Below, piece by piece: positions 17,385 through 26,262 of a stretch of 64,000 nucleotides of DNA. This stretch comes from Rhizobium sp. R635 (GTDB lineage: Bacteria > Pseudomonadota > Alphaproteobacteria > Rhizobiales > Rhizobiaceae), in the NCBI RefSeq assembly GCF_002211285.1, contig NZ_LOKX01000013.1:1-64000 (forward strand), written 5' to 3'. A model generated the notes under the pieces. It was not told the DNA's origin, did no database searches, and was given only the letters and a program-made list of their open reading frames with translations. A program made the position numbers and the translations under genes. Within the stretch, counting starts at the first letter, position 1, and each line of letters begins with the position of its first letter.

Positions 17385-18305
17385 ATGGGTGTGTGGATCG
17401 ATACCGACATGGGCTTCGACGACATCGCCGCCATTCTGTTGGTGACGCAGTCGGAATATGCAATCGACGGCGTCTCACTGGTTTTCGGCAATGCGCCGCT
17501 GCCGCAGGTGCGGGCGAATGCCGCCGGGGCGGCCGCCGCCTTCGGCTGGACCTTTCCCATCCATACCGGCCGTGCTGCGCCCGTTCTCGGCAAGTTCGAA
17601 ACCGCCCAGGCGATCCTCGGTGAAACCGGCATCCCGACATCAGGCAAGAACCTGCCTGATGCCCCTGCCCTTGCCGAGAGCGATGCCTTCCCCGCGCTCT
17701 GCCGCTGGCTCGAGGGCAACGGGCCACACCGCATCCTGGCGCTCGGTCCGCTCACCAATATCGCCGCAATAGCGCTCGCCCGCCCCGATCTTGCCGCCCG
17801 CATCACCGACCTCGTCTGGATGGGCGGCGGCGTCACCACGGGCAACCATACGGCCTCGGCCGAATTCAACGCGCTCGCCGATCCCGAGGCACTGGCAATT
17901 ATCATCGCCCATGGCCTGCCGCTGCGCATGGTCGATCTCGACCTCTGCCGCAAGGTAGTGGCAAAGCCCGAAGATGCCGAGCCGGTGCGCAATGCCGGCG
18001 GCGGCAATGCCGAACTGATCGCCGATATGTTCGCCGGTTATATAAATATCGGCACCAGCCGCGGCCGCCCCGGCATGGCGATCTACGATCCCTCCGCCGC
18101 CGTCGCCTTCATCGCGCCCGATATCGTGAGCTTCCGCCCCGCGCGCATCGACGTCGAACTGCACGGCGCCTTCACCCGTGGCCGCACCGTCGTCGAGACC
18201 CGCGCCACGCATGCGACCTTCAACGCGCAATTTGCCGCCGACATCGACGCCGACAGGGCGCGCGCCATCATTCTCACCGCTTTGGTCAACGAGGCCCGCA
18301 AATGA
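17385..18305 (+). CDS. Inosine-uridine preferring nucleoside hydrolase (IUNH)
   Basis: 306 residues. The N-terminal calcium/ribose-binding motif is DTDMGFDD (family DTDPGxDD). LALGPLTNIA and WMGGGVTTGNHTASAEFNALADPEA are the other IUNH hallmarks. It hydrolyses the N-glycosidic bond of ribonucleosides to base and ribose in the cytosol. It starts four bases after the ATPase stop and overlaps the adenine deaminase start (ATGA), indicating tight coupling. In context it would split an imported purine nucleoside and hand adenine to the next enzyme. Confidence 0.9.
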   Translation: MGVWIDTDMGFDDIAAILLVTQSEYAIDGVSLVFGNAPLPQVRANAAGAAAAFGWTFPIHTGRAAPVLGKFETAQAILGETGIPTSGKNLPDAPALAESDAFPALCRWLEGNGPHRILALGPLTNIAAIALARPDLAARITDLVWMGGGVTTGNHTASAEFNALADPEALAIIIAHGLPLRMVDLDLCRKVVAKPEDAEPVRNAGGGNAELIADMFAGYINIGTSRGRPGMAIYDPSAAVAFIAPDIVSFRPARIDVELHGAFTRGRTVVETRATHATFNAQFAADIDADRARAIILTALVNEARK

Positions 18306-20089
18306 ACGCCACACCTCGTCAGGAACCTTTCGATCTCAACGATCCCGCCTTGCGCGCCCGCGCCGTTGCCGCCGCCCGCGGCGACGCCCCATTCGATATG
18401 CTGATTACCGGCGGCCGCCTGCTCGATGCCGTGACGGGCCTGATCCGAGAGGCTGATATCGGCCTCATCGGCGCGCTGATCGCAAGCGTCCATGCCCCCG
18501 CAAGCCGCACGGACGCGCTAGAAATCATCGACGCAACTGGCACCATCCTCACGCCGGGCCTGATCGACACCCACATGCATGTCGAAAGCTCGATGGTGAC
18601 GCCTGCAGAATATGCGAGCGCGGTGCTTCCGCGCGGCATCACCACGATCGTCTGGGACCCGCATGAATTCGGCAACGTCCATGGCCTCGATGGCGTGCGC
18701 TGGGCGATCGAGGCGGCGCGATCCCTGCCGCTGCGCATGATCCTACTCGCTCCCTCCTGCGTGCCGTCGGCACCGGGCCTGGAGCTTGCCGGCGCCGATT
18801 TCGACGCTTCCATTATCGCCGAGATGCTGCGCTCGCCTGCCGTCGGCGGCGTTGCCGAGGTCATGAACATGCGCGGCGTCATCGATGGCGATCCACGCAT
18901 GAGCGCCATCGTCAATTCAGGCCTTGCCTCCGGCAAGCTCGTCTGCGGCCATGCCCGCGGCCTCGAAGACGCCGACCTCAACGCCTTCATGGCAGCCGGC
19001 GTCACTTCCGACCACGAACTCACCTCGGGCGCCGACCTCGCCGCCAAGCTTTCCGCCGGCCTGACGATCGAGCTGCGCGGCTCCCACGATCACCTCTTGA
19101 AAGAATTCGTCGAGGTGCTGAACGGTCTCGGCCACCTGCCCCCGACAGTGACGCTCTGTACCGACGACGTCTTTCCCGACGAACTCTACCAAAGCGGCGG
19201 CCTCGACGACGTCATCAGACGCCTGGCGCGCTACGGCATGAAGCCGGAATGGGCGCTGCGTGCAGCGACCTTCAATGCGGCACAACGGCTGAAGCGCTCC
19301 GATCTCGGCCTCATCGCCGCCGGCCGCCGCGCCGATCTCGTGCTCTTCGAAGATCTCACGGAATTCCGCGCGCGCCTCGTCATATCAGGCGGCCGCATCG
19401 TCGCCCGCAATGGCGGCATGGAGGCAGCCGTTCAACCGCTCGATACCGCGCCGCTCACCAATTCCGTGAAGCTGCCGCCGCTCACCGAGAACGATTTCCG
19501 CATCCCTGCGAAAGGCGCGCGCGTCCGCGTCGCCACCATCGACCGCCCACGCTTCACGCAATGGGGCGAGGCCGAAACGGAAGTCCGGGACGGCTTCGTC
19601 GCGCCGCCGGCGGGAAGCGCCATGATCGCCGTCGTCCATCGCCATGGAAAGGCCGAGGGTATCCCGCGCATCGGCTTTCTCACCGGCTGGGGCGAATGGC
19701 GCGGCGCCTTCTGCACCACTGTCTCGCATGACAGCCACAACCTCACCGTCTTCGGCGGCAACGCCCGCGACATGGCGCTCGCCGCCAACACCGTCGTCAC
19801 AGCCGGGGGCGGCATGGCCGTCGCCAGGGACGGCCGGATCGAGGCGATCTTGCCCCTGCCGCTCTCCGGCCTCGTCACCGACGCCTCGCTGCAGGACACG
19901 GCCCTCGCCTTCGCCAATATCCGCAAAGCCATGGACAAGATCGCCGACTGGAAACCGCCCTACCGCGTCTTCAAGGCCTGCTTCGGCGCAACGCTCGCCT
20001 GCAACGCCGGCCCGCATCAGACGGACCGGGGGATCGCGGATGTGGTGACGGGCAAGGTGCTGGAAAGTCCGGTGCTCGAGGTTTTGTAA
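18302..20089 (+). CDS. ade: Adenine deaminase
   Basis: 595 residues, the expected length. It converts adenine to hypoxanthine and ammonia. The amidohydrolase metal-binding motif DTHMHVESSM and the Ade-specific segment WDPHEFGNVHG are intact. Later landmarks are CGHARGLEDADLNAFMAAG, TDDVFPDEL and the C-terminal domain with GFLTGWGEWRGAF and DSHNLTVFG. It is the last gene of the LacI-ABC operon and overlaps the nucleoside hydrolase by four bases. A RIME-like repeat follows. With the hydrolase it makes the operon a salvage and nitrogen-release route for adenosine-type compounds. Confidence 0.93.
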   Translation: MNATPRQEPFDLNDPALRARAVAAARGDAPFDMLITGGRLLDAVTGLIREADIGLIGALIASVHAPASRTDALEIIDATGTILTPGLIDTHMHVESSMVTPAEYASAVLPRGITTIVWDPHEFGNVHGLDGVRWAIEAARSLPLRMILLAPSCVPSAPGLELAGADFDASIIAEMLRSPAVGGVAEVMNMRGVIDGDPRMSAIVNSGLASGKLVCGHARGLEDADLNAFMAAGVTSDHELTSGADLAAKLSAGLTIELRGSHDHLLKEFVEVLNGLGHLPPTVTLCTDDVFPDELYQSGGLDDVIRRLARYGMKPEWALRAATFNAAQRLKRSDLGLIAAGRRADLVLFEDLTEFRARLVISGGRIVARNGGMEAAVQPLDTAPLTNSVKLPPLTENDFRIPAKGARVRVATIDRPRFTQWGEAETEVRDGFVAPPAGSAMIAVVHRHGKAEGIPRIGFLTGWGEWRGAFCTTVSHDSHNLTVFGGNARDMALAANTVVTAGGGMAVARDGRIEAILPLPLSGLVTDASLQDTALAFANIRKAMDKIADWKPPYRVFKACFGATLACNAGPHQTDRGIADVVTGKVLESPVLEVL

Positions 20090-20126
20090 GTCGGGACGCA
20101 CGGACTGCAAACGAGAGCGAGTGCCG

Positions 20127-20252
20127 TGCGGCCCCCTCATCCGGCTGCTGCCGCCTTCTCCCCGTTGGGGCGAAGGGACTCGCGGCGACGTCTCGATTCC
20201 CCCTTCGCCCCAGCGGGGAGAAGGTGCCCGTAGGGCGGATGAGGGGGCCGCA
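20127..20252. repeat. RIME1-like intergenic mosaic element, copy 1
   Basis: The ends form a perfect 17-bp inverted repeat (20127-20143 with 20236-20252, TGCGGCCCCCTCATCCG). Inside, two further arms around CTTCTCCCCG and CGGGGAGAAGG pair over about 24 bp with one mismatch. This is the double-palindrome design of Rhizobium-specific intergenic mosaic elements. It lies between the convergent ade and M20 genes and could work as a bidirectional transcript end. Confidence 0.85.
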
Positions 20253-20260
20253 AACGCGAC

Positions 20261-21430
20261 CTATACCTTCAACTCCCGCTCCACCAACGCCACCCAATAA
20301 GCCGCCCCATATCCAAGCGCCCCATCGTTGAAATCATAAGCCGTGTTGTGATGCAGCGCCCCGTCCACCGCCGGCCCATTGCCGAGCCAGACATAACAAC
20401 CCGGTGCGTTCTCAGCGAAGAAAGCAAAATCATCCCCCGCCGTCGAAGGCGGAAAGCTCGTCCGCACCTTCTCGCCAAAAACAGTGCCCGCCGCGGCGAG
20501 CGCCCGGGCGGTCGCATCCGCATCATTGAGGACAGGCGGAATGCGCCGCTCGAAACGATATTCGGCTGATATGCCGTACATCGCGGCCGTTCCGCTGGCC
20601 AATCGGCCGATCTCGGTTTCCAGCTGGTCGCGCACCTCAGGCGAATAGGCCCGCGCCGTCCCGCCGATCTCGACGCTATCCGGAATGACGTTCAGCGCCT
20701 TCGTATCGCCTGCCTGCAGGAAACAGGCGCTGACGACGGCCGGCTGCAGCGGGTCGACCACCCGCCCGACGATCGTCTGCAGCGACGACAGGAAAGTGCC
20801 GGCCGCCGTGATCGGATCGCGGCCGAGATGCGGCTTGGCGCCGTGCGTGCCCACGCCGCGAAAAGTGATGCGCCAGCTGTCGGAGGAGGCGAGCTGCGGC
20901 CCTTCGACCACGGCAATCTCGTCGACATCCAGCCCCGGCATATTGTGCAGGCCATAGACGGCATCGCAGGGGAAAAGCCGGAAGAGCCCCTCTTCCACCA
21001 TGCGCTTTGCCCCGCCGCGGCCCTCTTCGGCCGGCTGGAAGATGAAATGCACCGTGCCGGAAAAATTCCGCGTCGCCGCAAGATGCCGCACAGCGCCAAG
21101 CAGCATTGCCGTATGGCCGTCATGGCCGCAGGCATGCATCTTCCCCGGCACGGTCGATTTATAGGGCCGCTCGGCCATTTCAGGCATGGCGAGCGCATCC
21201 ATATCGGCCCTCAGCCCGATCCGGCGCGTGCCGTTGCCGACCTGCAGCGTGCCGACGACGCCGGTGCCGGCAAGCCCGCGATGCACCGTGATCCCGGCCT
21301 CTTCGAGAAGCCTCGCGACGATGCCGGCGGTGCGCTCCTCCTCGAAGCCGAGTTCCGGATGGGCGTGCAGATCGCGGCGCAAGGCGGTGAGGAACGGCAG
21401 ATCGTCCTTGATCCCAGCGGGAATGCTCAT
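20261..21430 (-). CDS. M20D-family amidohydrolase (hippurate / N-acyl-amino-acid hydrolase type)
   Basis: 389 residues. The zinc-binding signature MHACGHDGHTAMLLGA and the catalytic Glu in FQPAEEGRGGAKRM are present. GVGTHGAKPHLGRDPI marks the lid/dimerisation domain. The family hydrolyses amide bonds of N-acylated amino acids, hippurate and auxin conjugates in the cytosol. It lies 87 bases downstream of tctA on the same strand, so it is probably the last gene of the tctCBA operon and may process the imported compound. The specific substrate is unknown. Confidence 0.85.
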   Translation of the reverse strand: MSIPAGIKDDLPFLTALRRDLHAHPELGFEEERTAGIVARLLEEAGITVHRGLAGTGVVGTLQVGNGTRRIGLRADMDALAMPEMAERPYKSTVPGKMHACGHDGHTAMLLGAVRHLAATRNFSGTVHFIFQPAEEGRGGAKRMVEEGLFRLFPCDAVYGLHNMPGLDVDEIAVVEGPQLASSDSWRITFRGVGTHGAKPHLGRDPITAAGTFLSSLQTIVGRVVDPLQPAVVSACFLQAGDTKALNVIPDSVEIGGTARAYSPEVRDQLETEIGRLASGTAAMYGISAEYRFERRIPPVLNDADATARALAAAGTVFGEKVRTSFPPSTAGDDFAFFAENAPGCYVWLGNGPAVDGALHHNTAYDFNDGALGYGAAYWVALVERELKV

Positions 21431-21517
21431 GGGAATATCCCTTCATGCGAAACGGGCGCCGAACGGCGCCCGCCTCAGATCATTCCTTGTTCATCAAACA
21501 AGCTGCGACTTCAACCC

Positions 21518-23023
21518 TCAAGCCTCTTCGACGAACACCTCCTCGCGCTTCTTCCTGACGCTCGGCAGGAAGACGACGATGAGCACGGCCAGCGCGATCG
21601 CCAGAAGCGTGGCGCTGATCGGCCGGGTGATGAAGGTGGTGGCGTCGCCGCGCGACAGGATCATCGCGCGCCGCAGGTTCTCCTCCAGCAGCGGGCCGAG
21701 CACGAAGCCGAGCAGCAGCGGCGCCGGCTCGCAGCGGAGCTTTGCCAGCACGTAGCCGATGAGCCCGAAGAAGGCGACGGCATAGAGGTCGTAGACGTTG
21801 GAATTGACGCTGTAGACCCCGATCGAGCAGAAGGCCATGATGATGGGGAAGAGCACGTAGTAAGGCACGGTCAGCAGCTTCACCCAGAGCCCGATCAGCG
21901 GCAGGTTGAGGATGACGAGCATCAGATTGCCGATCCACATCGAGGCGATGATGCCCCAGAACAGCGCCGGCTGCTCGGTGGCGACGTTCGGTCCCGGCAC
22001 GATGCCCTGGATGATCATCGCGCCGATCATCAGCGCCATGACGGGATTGGCCGGAATGCCGAGCGTCAGGAGCGGAATGAACGAGGTCTGCGCGCCGGCA
22101 TTGTTGGCCGATTCCGGTCCTGCGACGCCCGCGACCGCGCCCTTGCCGAATTCCTCCGGCGTCTTCGAGATGCGCTTTTCCACCGTATAGGAGGCGAAGG
22201 AAGCAAGGATTGCCCCGCCGCCGGGCAGGATGCCGAGCGCCGAGCCGATCGCCGTGCCGCGAATGACGGGAGCGATCATCTCCTTGAATTCCTGGCGCGA
22301 AGGCAGGAGGCCGGACACCTTGGCCATCAGCACCGTGCGCGTGGACTCACCCTCGAGATTACGCAGGATTTCCGCCACACCGAAGACACCGACGGCGAGT
22401 GCCACGAAATTCAGCCCGTCCGCATATTCACGGATGCCGAGCGTGAAACGCGGCGTGCCGGTGTAGATATCCGTGCCGACGAGGCCGAGCAGCAGCCCGA
22501 GCGCCACCATCGCCAGCGCCTTGACGACCGAGCCATGCGCCAGCGCGATCGAGGAAACGAGGCCGACGATCATCAGCGAGAAATACTCGGCCGCACCGAA
22601 TTGCAGCGCGATGTCGGTGAGCGGCGGCGCGAAGATCGCGACGAGGAAGGTCGAGACCGTGCCGGCGAAGAATGAGCCGAGAGCCGCGATCGCAAGTGCT
22701 GCCCCCGCCCTGCCCTTGCGGGCCATCTGGTACCCGTCGATCGCGGTGACGGCAGACGAGGATTCGCCCGGCATGTTGATGAGGATCGCCGTCGTCGAGC
22801 CGCCATACTGCGCGCCGTAGTAGATGCCGGCGAGCATGATGAGCGAGGAGACCGGCTCGAGCTGGAAGGTGATCGGCAGGAGCATGGCGATCGTCGCCGT
22901 GGCGCCGATGCCCGGCAGCACGCCGATCAGCGTGCCGAGCAGGACGCCGATCAGGCAGAAGAGAAGATTGTCGAGTGTCGCCGCTGTGGCGAAGCCGAGC
23001 GCGAGATTGCTGAAAAGATCCAC
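21518..23023 (-). CDS. tctA: Tripartite tricarboxylate transporter, large membrane subunit TctA
   Basis: 501 residues with about 11-12 membrane helices. Family motifs are GVLPGIGATATIAMLLP, YGAQYGGSTTAILINMPGE and LGILPGGGAILASFASY, plus GPESANNAGAQTSFIPLLTLGIP. TctA is the ion-coupled transport channel, and it works with TctB and the periplasmic TctC. The ligand of the set is unknown, since the family ranges over citrate, other carboxylates and aromatic acids. The gene starts nine bases after tctB. Confidence 0.93.
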   Translation of the reverse strand: MDLFSNLALGFATAATLDNLLFCLIGVLLGTLIGVLPGIGATATIAMLLPITFQLEPVSSLIMLAGIYYGAQYGGSTTAILINMPGESSSAVTAIDGYQMARKGRAGAALAIAALGSFFAGTVSTFLVAIFAPPLTDIALQFGAAEYFSLMIVGLVSSIALAHGSVVKALAMVALGLLLGLVGTDIYTGTPRFTLGIREYADGLNFVALAVGVFGVAEILRNLEGESTRTVLMAKVSGLLPSRQEFKEMIAPVIRGTAIGSALGILPGGGAILASFASYTVEKRISKTPEEFGKGAVAGVAGPESANNAGAQTSFIPLLTLGIPANPVMALMIGAMIIQGIVPGPNVATEQPALFWGIIASMWIGNLMLVILNLPLIGLWVKLLTVPYYVLFPIIMAFCSIGVYSVNSNVYDLYAVAFFGLIGYVLAKLRCEPAPLLLGFVLGPLLEENLRRAMILSRGDATTFITRPISATLLAIALAVLIVVFLPSVRKKREEVFVEEA

Positions 23024-23032
23024 CGTCGCCTC

Positions 23033-23494
23033 CTAGAACCGGACCCAGGGACCGAAACGCTCGAACGGCAGCCCCAGCCCATAGCTGAAGACAGCGACCG
23101 AAAAGATCGTCAGCAGCAGCGAGAGGATGACCGCGGACACCACATTCATCTTGCGTGACGCAAAACAGGCGATGAAGGCGGTGAAGAACAGTGCCGGTGC
23201 AAATCCGAGCCCCCGTACCGTCAGCCCGAAGAAGACGGGAGCCGGCAGGATGAAGAGCATGCCGCGCCAGGCAAAGGGATCGACCGGCTCACCCTCCACG
23301 CGCAGCGCCTGAATGAAGATGATCGCGCCGAGAAGTATCAGCGCGCAGGCAAGGATGAACGGGAAATAGCCCGGGCCCATGCGAAAGGCGGTGCCAAGCT
23401 CGAGCCCGAGCGACTGGAAGGCGAAAAAGGCGCCGGTCGCGACAAAAAGCCCGCCACAAATCGCATTGGTGGTATCGAAACTGATGGATTTCAT
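23033..23494 (-). CDS. tctB: Tripartite tricarboxylate transporter, small membrane subunit TctB
   Basis: 153 residues with four predicted membrane helices and the TctB-typical N-terminal region ATGAFFAFQSLGLELGTAFRMGPGYFPFILA. TctB is the poorly conserved small subunit that pairs with TctA. It is separated from tctC by a 219-base gap that contains a RIME-like palindromic element, so expression of tctB and tctA may be lower than that of tctC. Confidence 0.88.
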   Translation of the reverse strand: MKSISFDTTNAICGGLFVATGAFFAFQSLGLELGTAFRMGPGYFPFILACALILLGAIIFIQALRVEGEPVDPFAWRGMLFILPAPVFFGLTVRGLGFAPALFFTAFIACFASRKMNVVSAVILSLLLTIFSVAVFSYGLGLPFERFGPWVRF

Positions 23495-23534
23495 GGTGTC
23501 TCCTGGAGTTGGAGATGGTTGATGTCGTACCGTG

Positions 23535-23695
23535 GCGCCCCCTCATCCGCCCTGCCGGGCACCTTCTCCCCGAGGGGAGAAGAAGACTCGCGGCACGCTC
23601 TTCCCGTCTTTCGACAGCGACGACATTGCGGCGGATGCAGCCTACACATGGGACGTCCCCTCTCCCCAGCGGGGAGAGGGTAGGGTGAGGGGGCT
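23535..23695. repeat. RIME1-like element, copy 2, between tctC and tctB
   Basis: The ends GCCCCCTCAT (about 23537) and TGAGGGGGC (about 23686) are inverted. Internal arms CTTCTCCCCGAGGGGAGAAG and CCTCTCCCCAGCGGGGAGAGG are each self-complementary. It shares its core sequence with copy 1 at 20127-20252. Its position inside an operon, directly after the binding-protein gene, suggests an effect on message stability or partial termination. Confidence 0.75.
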
Positions 23696-23713
23696 CCTGG
23701 CACCCCCTCACGA

Positions 23714-24697
23714 CTAGTCGGCATATTCCCCGGCAGCCTCGATCACCGGCTTCCAGCGAGCGATCTCGCTTTCGAGCTTGGCCTTCAAAGCGGCGGGCGT
23801 CGCGTCGGCGTCGGAAGACGGCGCGGTGCCGAGCTCGGCGAAGCGGGCGCCGACATTCGGGTCCTTCAGCGCCACCTGCAGCGACTTCGACAGGCGTTCG
23901 TTGATCTCGGCCGGCGTGCCCTTCGGCGTGTAGATGCCGTGCCAGATGCCGACCTCGAAGCCCGGCAGGCCGGCTTCGACAGCCGTCGGGACATCCTTCA
24001 GCACGTCGAGGCGCTTCGGCGAGGTCACGGCATAGGCCTTGATCGTGCCGCCGGTGATCTGCTTCGTCGTGTTGGTGGTCTGGTCGCACATGATATCGAC
24101 CTGGCCGCCGAGCAGATCGGTCATCGCAGGGCCGGTTCCCTTGTAGGGAACGGTCGTGAGCGGCGTCTGGATGGCGCTCATGAACATCATGCCGCAGAGA
24201 TGCGAAGCCGCGCCGATGCCGGCATTGGCGACCGTCACCTTGTCCTTGTTGGCCTTGACGTAGTCGATCAGACCCTTGAGATCGGTCGGCTCGAAATCCT
24301 TGCGCGCGACGATCGTCATCGGCACCTCGGTGACGAGGCCGACATAATCGAAGGCGCCGAGCGTGTCATAGGCGAGCTTGCGGTAGAGCGTGGCGCTGGT
24401 CGCCATGCCGATATGGTGCAGCAGGATGGTGTAGCCATCGGGATCGGCACTCGCCACGCGGCCGGCGCCGAGCGTACCGCCGGCACCGCCGACATTTTCG
24501 ACGACGATCTGCTGGCCGAGATCCTTCGACATGGATTCGGCGACGAGGCGCGCAACCGTATCGGTCGGGCCGCCGGCGGCGAAGGGCACGACCATGGTGA
24601 TGGTGCGTTCGGGATAGGTCTGCGCCGAAGCGACGCCGGCGAGAAGAGAGACCGCGGCAGCCGCGGTCAGGCCGAGCATGGCCTTCAGGATTTTCAT
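23714..24697 (-). CDS. tctC: Tripartite tricarboxylate transporter binding protein TctC
   Basis: 327 residues. The signal peptide ends in AGVASA before QTYPERTITMVVPFAAGGPTD, the classical start of the mature TctC/Bug fold. GGAGGTLGAGRVA and LHHIGMATSATLYRKL are further family features. It binds the ligand in the periplasm and delivers it to TctA/TctB. I chose ATG at 24697 because GGGAGGAAACG precedes it; a longer frame to 24790 has no signal-peptide-like start. It is the first gene of the operon and lies downstream of the two-component system genes on the same strand. Confidence 0.92.
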   Translation of the reverse strand: MKILKAMLGLTAAAAVSLLAGVASAQTYPERTITMVVPFAAGGPTDTVARLVAESMSKDLGQQIVVENVGGAGGTLGAGRVASADPDGYTILLHHIGMATSATLYRKLAYDTLGAFDYVGLVTEVPMTIVARKDFEPTDLKGLIDYVKANKDKVTVANAGIGAASHLCGMMFMSAIQTPLTTVPYKGTGPAMTDLLGGQVDIMCDQTTNTTKQITGGTIKAYAVTSPKRLDVLKDVPTAVEAGLPGFEVGIWHGIYTPKGTPAEINERLSKSLQVALKDPNVGARFAELGTAPSSDADATPAALKAKLESEIARWKPVIEAAGEYAD

Positions 24698-24862
24698 CGT
24701 TTCCTCCCTGATGAAATAAGCGAGCCCGCCGACACATCCTCCGCGCCGGTTCGGATTGCCTATTTGCCGCCGGGAAAAATCGGCCGGCAATCATCGCCAC
24801 CGCTTTTGGAAGAGGATTCTGCGACAGTGCGATGCAGCATGGGTCGATTTGGAAACAAACGG

Positions 24863-24898
24863 CGGATGCGATGGGTGGAATTCCACCCATCGCATCCG
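24863..24898. promoter_or_regulatory. Perfect 36-bp palindrome upstream of tctC
   Basis: The two 18-base halves are exact reverse complements, with the core GGGTGGAATTCCACCC. It lies 29 bases beyond the stop of the response-regulator gene and 165 bases upstream of the tctC start. The distance fits an upstream activating sequence for the adjacent sigma-54-type regulator. As RNA it would also form a very stable hairpin, but no T-tract follows, so a canonical terminator is less likely. Confidence 0.7.
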
Positions 24899-24927
24899 GA
24901 GAGAAAGCGCAGTCAGCCGGAAAGGCT

Positions 24928-26262
24928 CTAGCTTTCGGTGATCATCATCCGCTTATCCAGGCCGTATTTCTGCATCTTTTCGTAGAGGGTCTTCCGGGAA
25001 ATGCCGAGCGACTCGTAGACCGGCTTGAGGCTGCCGCCATGCGCGACCAGCGCGCTGGCGATGACCCCGCGCTCAAATTCGGCGACCCGCTCCGCAAGCC
25101 CGGTCGCCTCTTCGGCCTGCCGTCCGCCATTGTCGAGGCCGAGGACCAGACGGTCGGCGGCGTTCCTGAGTTCCCGCACATTGCCGGGCCAGTCGCGCTG
25201 GGCAATGTCGGAGATCACCTCCGGCAGCACGGCAATCTCGTCACGGCCGTAGCGGGCGGCCGCTTCCCGCACCAGCTGCAGGAAGAGCAGCGGAACATCC
25301 GCCCGCCGCTGCGACAGCGACGGCACGTGCAGCGTCGCGACGTTCAGCCGGTAGAAAAGATCGGCGCGGAAGCGGCCAACGGCAACCTCCGCCTCCAGAT
25401 CGACCTTGCTCGTCGCGATGAAGCGCACGTCGAGCGGCACGACCTCGTTCGATCCGAGCCTGGAGATCACCCGCTCCTGCAGCACCCGCAGGAACTTCGC
25501 CTGAAGGTCGAAGGGCATGGAGCCGATCTCGTCGAGCAGGATGGTGCCGCCGCGCCCATGCTCGAACTTTCCGTAGCGCGGTCTGACCGCACCGGGGAAG
25601 GCGCCGGGCTCGTGGCCGAAGAGCTCGCTCTCGATCAGGTTCGCCGGCAGCGCGGCGCAGTTGATCGCAATGAACGGCCGGCTCGCCCGGGCGCTGATAT
25701 CGTGAAGCGCGCGCGCCACCACCTCCTTGCCTGCCCCGGTCTCGCCGACGATGAGCGTATCGGCATCGCTGGCGCCGATCGCGCGGATGCGGTAGCGCAG
25801 ATCCACCATCACCTGGGTGCGCCCCGGCAACCGCGCCTCGATATCGTCGCGTTTGCCGGCGACCGCTTTCAGCAGCCGGTTTTCGAGCACGAGGCCGCGC
25901 CGCTCCATCGCCCGGCGGATGACCCCGGCGAGCATTTCAGGCGTGAACGGCTTCTCGATGAAATCATAGGCGCCTTCACGCATCGCCTTCACCGCAAGCT
26001 GCACGTCGCCATGGCCGGTGACGAGGATGACCGGCACCTCCTGATCGATTTCGCGGATCTTCTGCATCAAGGTCATGCCGTCCATGCCGGGCATGCGGAT
26101 ATCGCTGACGACGACGCCGGGAAAGCTGTAGCCGATCAGCTCCAGCACGTGATCGCCGTTCGAAAAAGTCTCGACGCTGAAGCCGGAGAGCTCCAGCGCC
26201 TGCGCCGTCGAGCGGCGCAATTCTTCCTCGTCGTCGACGAGCAGGATTTTCGCATCGTTCAT
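24928..26262 (-). CDS. DctD-like sigma-54-type response regulator
   Basis: 444 residues. The receiver domain (about 4-120) has the phospho-acceptor Asp54 in VVSDIRMPGMDG. The AAA+ domain (about 145-375) has Walker A GETGAGKE and Walker B GGTILLDEIGSM. A C-terminal Fis-type helix-turn-helix (LKPVYESLGISRKTLYEKMQKYG) completes it. The sigma-54 contact loop reads GAFPGA (residues 220-225) instead of GAFTGA. The start overlaps the sensor gene by four bases. It lies upstream of tctC on the same strand and probably controls tctCBA. Whether the Pro variant permits sigma-54 activation is open. Confidence 0.88.
   Translation of the reverse strand: MNDAKILLVDDEEELRRSTAQALELSGFSVETFSNGDHVLELIGYSFPGVVVSDIRMPGMDGMTLMQKIREIDQEVPVILVTGHGDVQLAVKAMREGAYDFIEKPFTPEMLAGVIRRAMERRGLVLENRLLKAVAGKRDDIEARLPGRTQVMVDLRYRIRAIGASDADTLIVGETGAGKEVVARALHDISARASRPFIAINCAALPANLIESELFGHEPGAFPGAVRPRYGKFEHGRGGTILLDEIGSMPFDLQAKFLRVLQERVISRLGSNEVVPLDVRFIATSKVDLEAEVAVGRFRADLFYRLNVATLHVPSLSQRRADVPLLFLQLVREAAARYGRDEIAVLPEVISDIAQRDWPGNVRELRNAADRLVLGLDNGGRQAEEATGLAERVAEFERGVIASALVAHGGSLKPVYESLGISRKTLYEKMQKYGLDKRMMITES

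Noticed and set aside
24698-24862. Possible sigma-54 promoters for tctC, including GGTGGCGATGATTGCC on the minus strand
   Set aside because: The GG-to-GC spacing is 8 or 11 bases, not the required 10. The only candidate with correct spacing (GGCGGCAAATAGGC) matches the consensus poorly. Not reported as a promoter.
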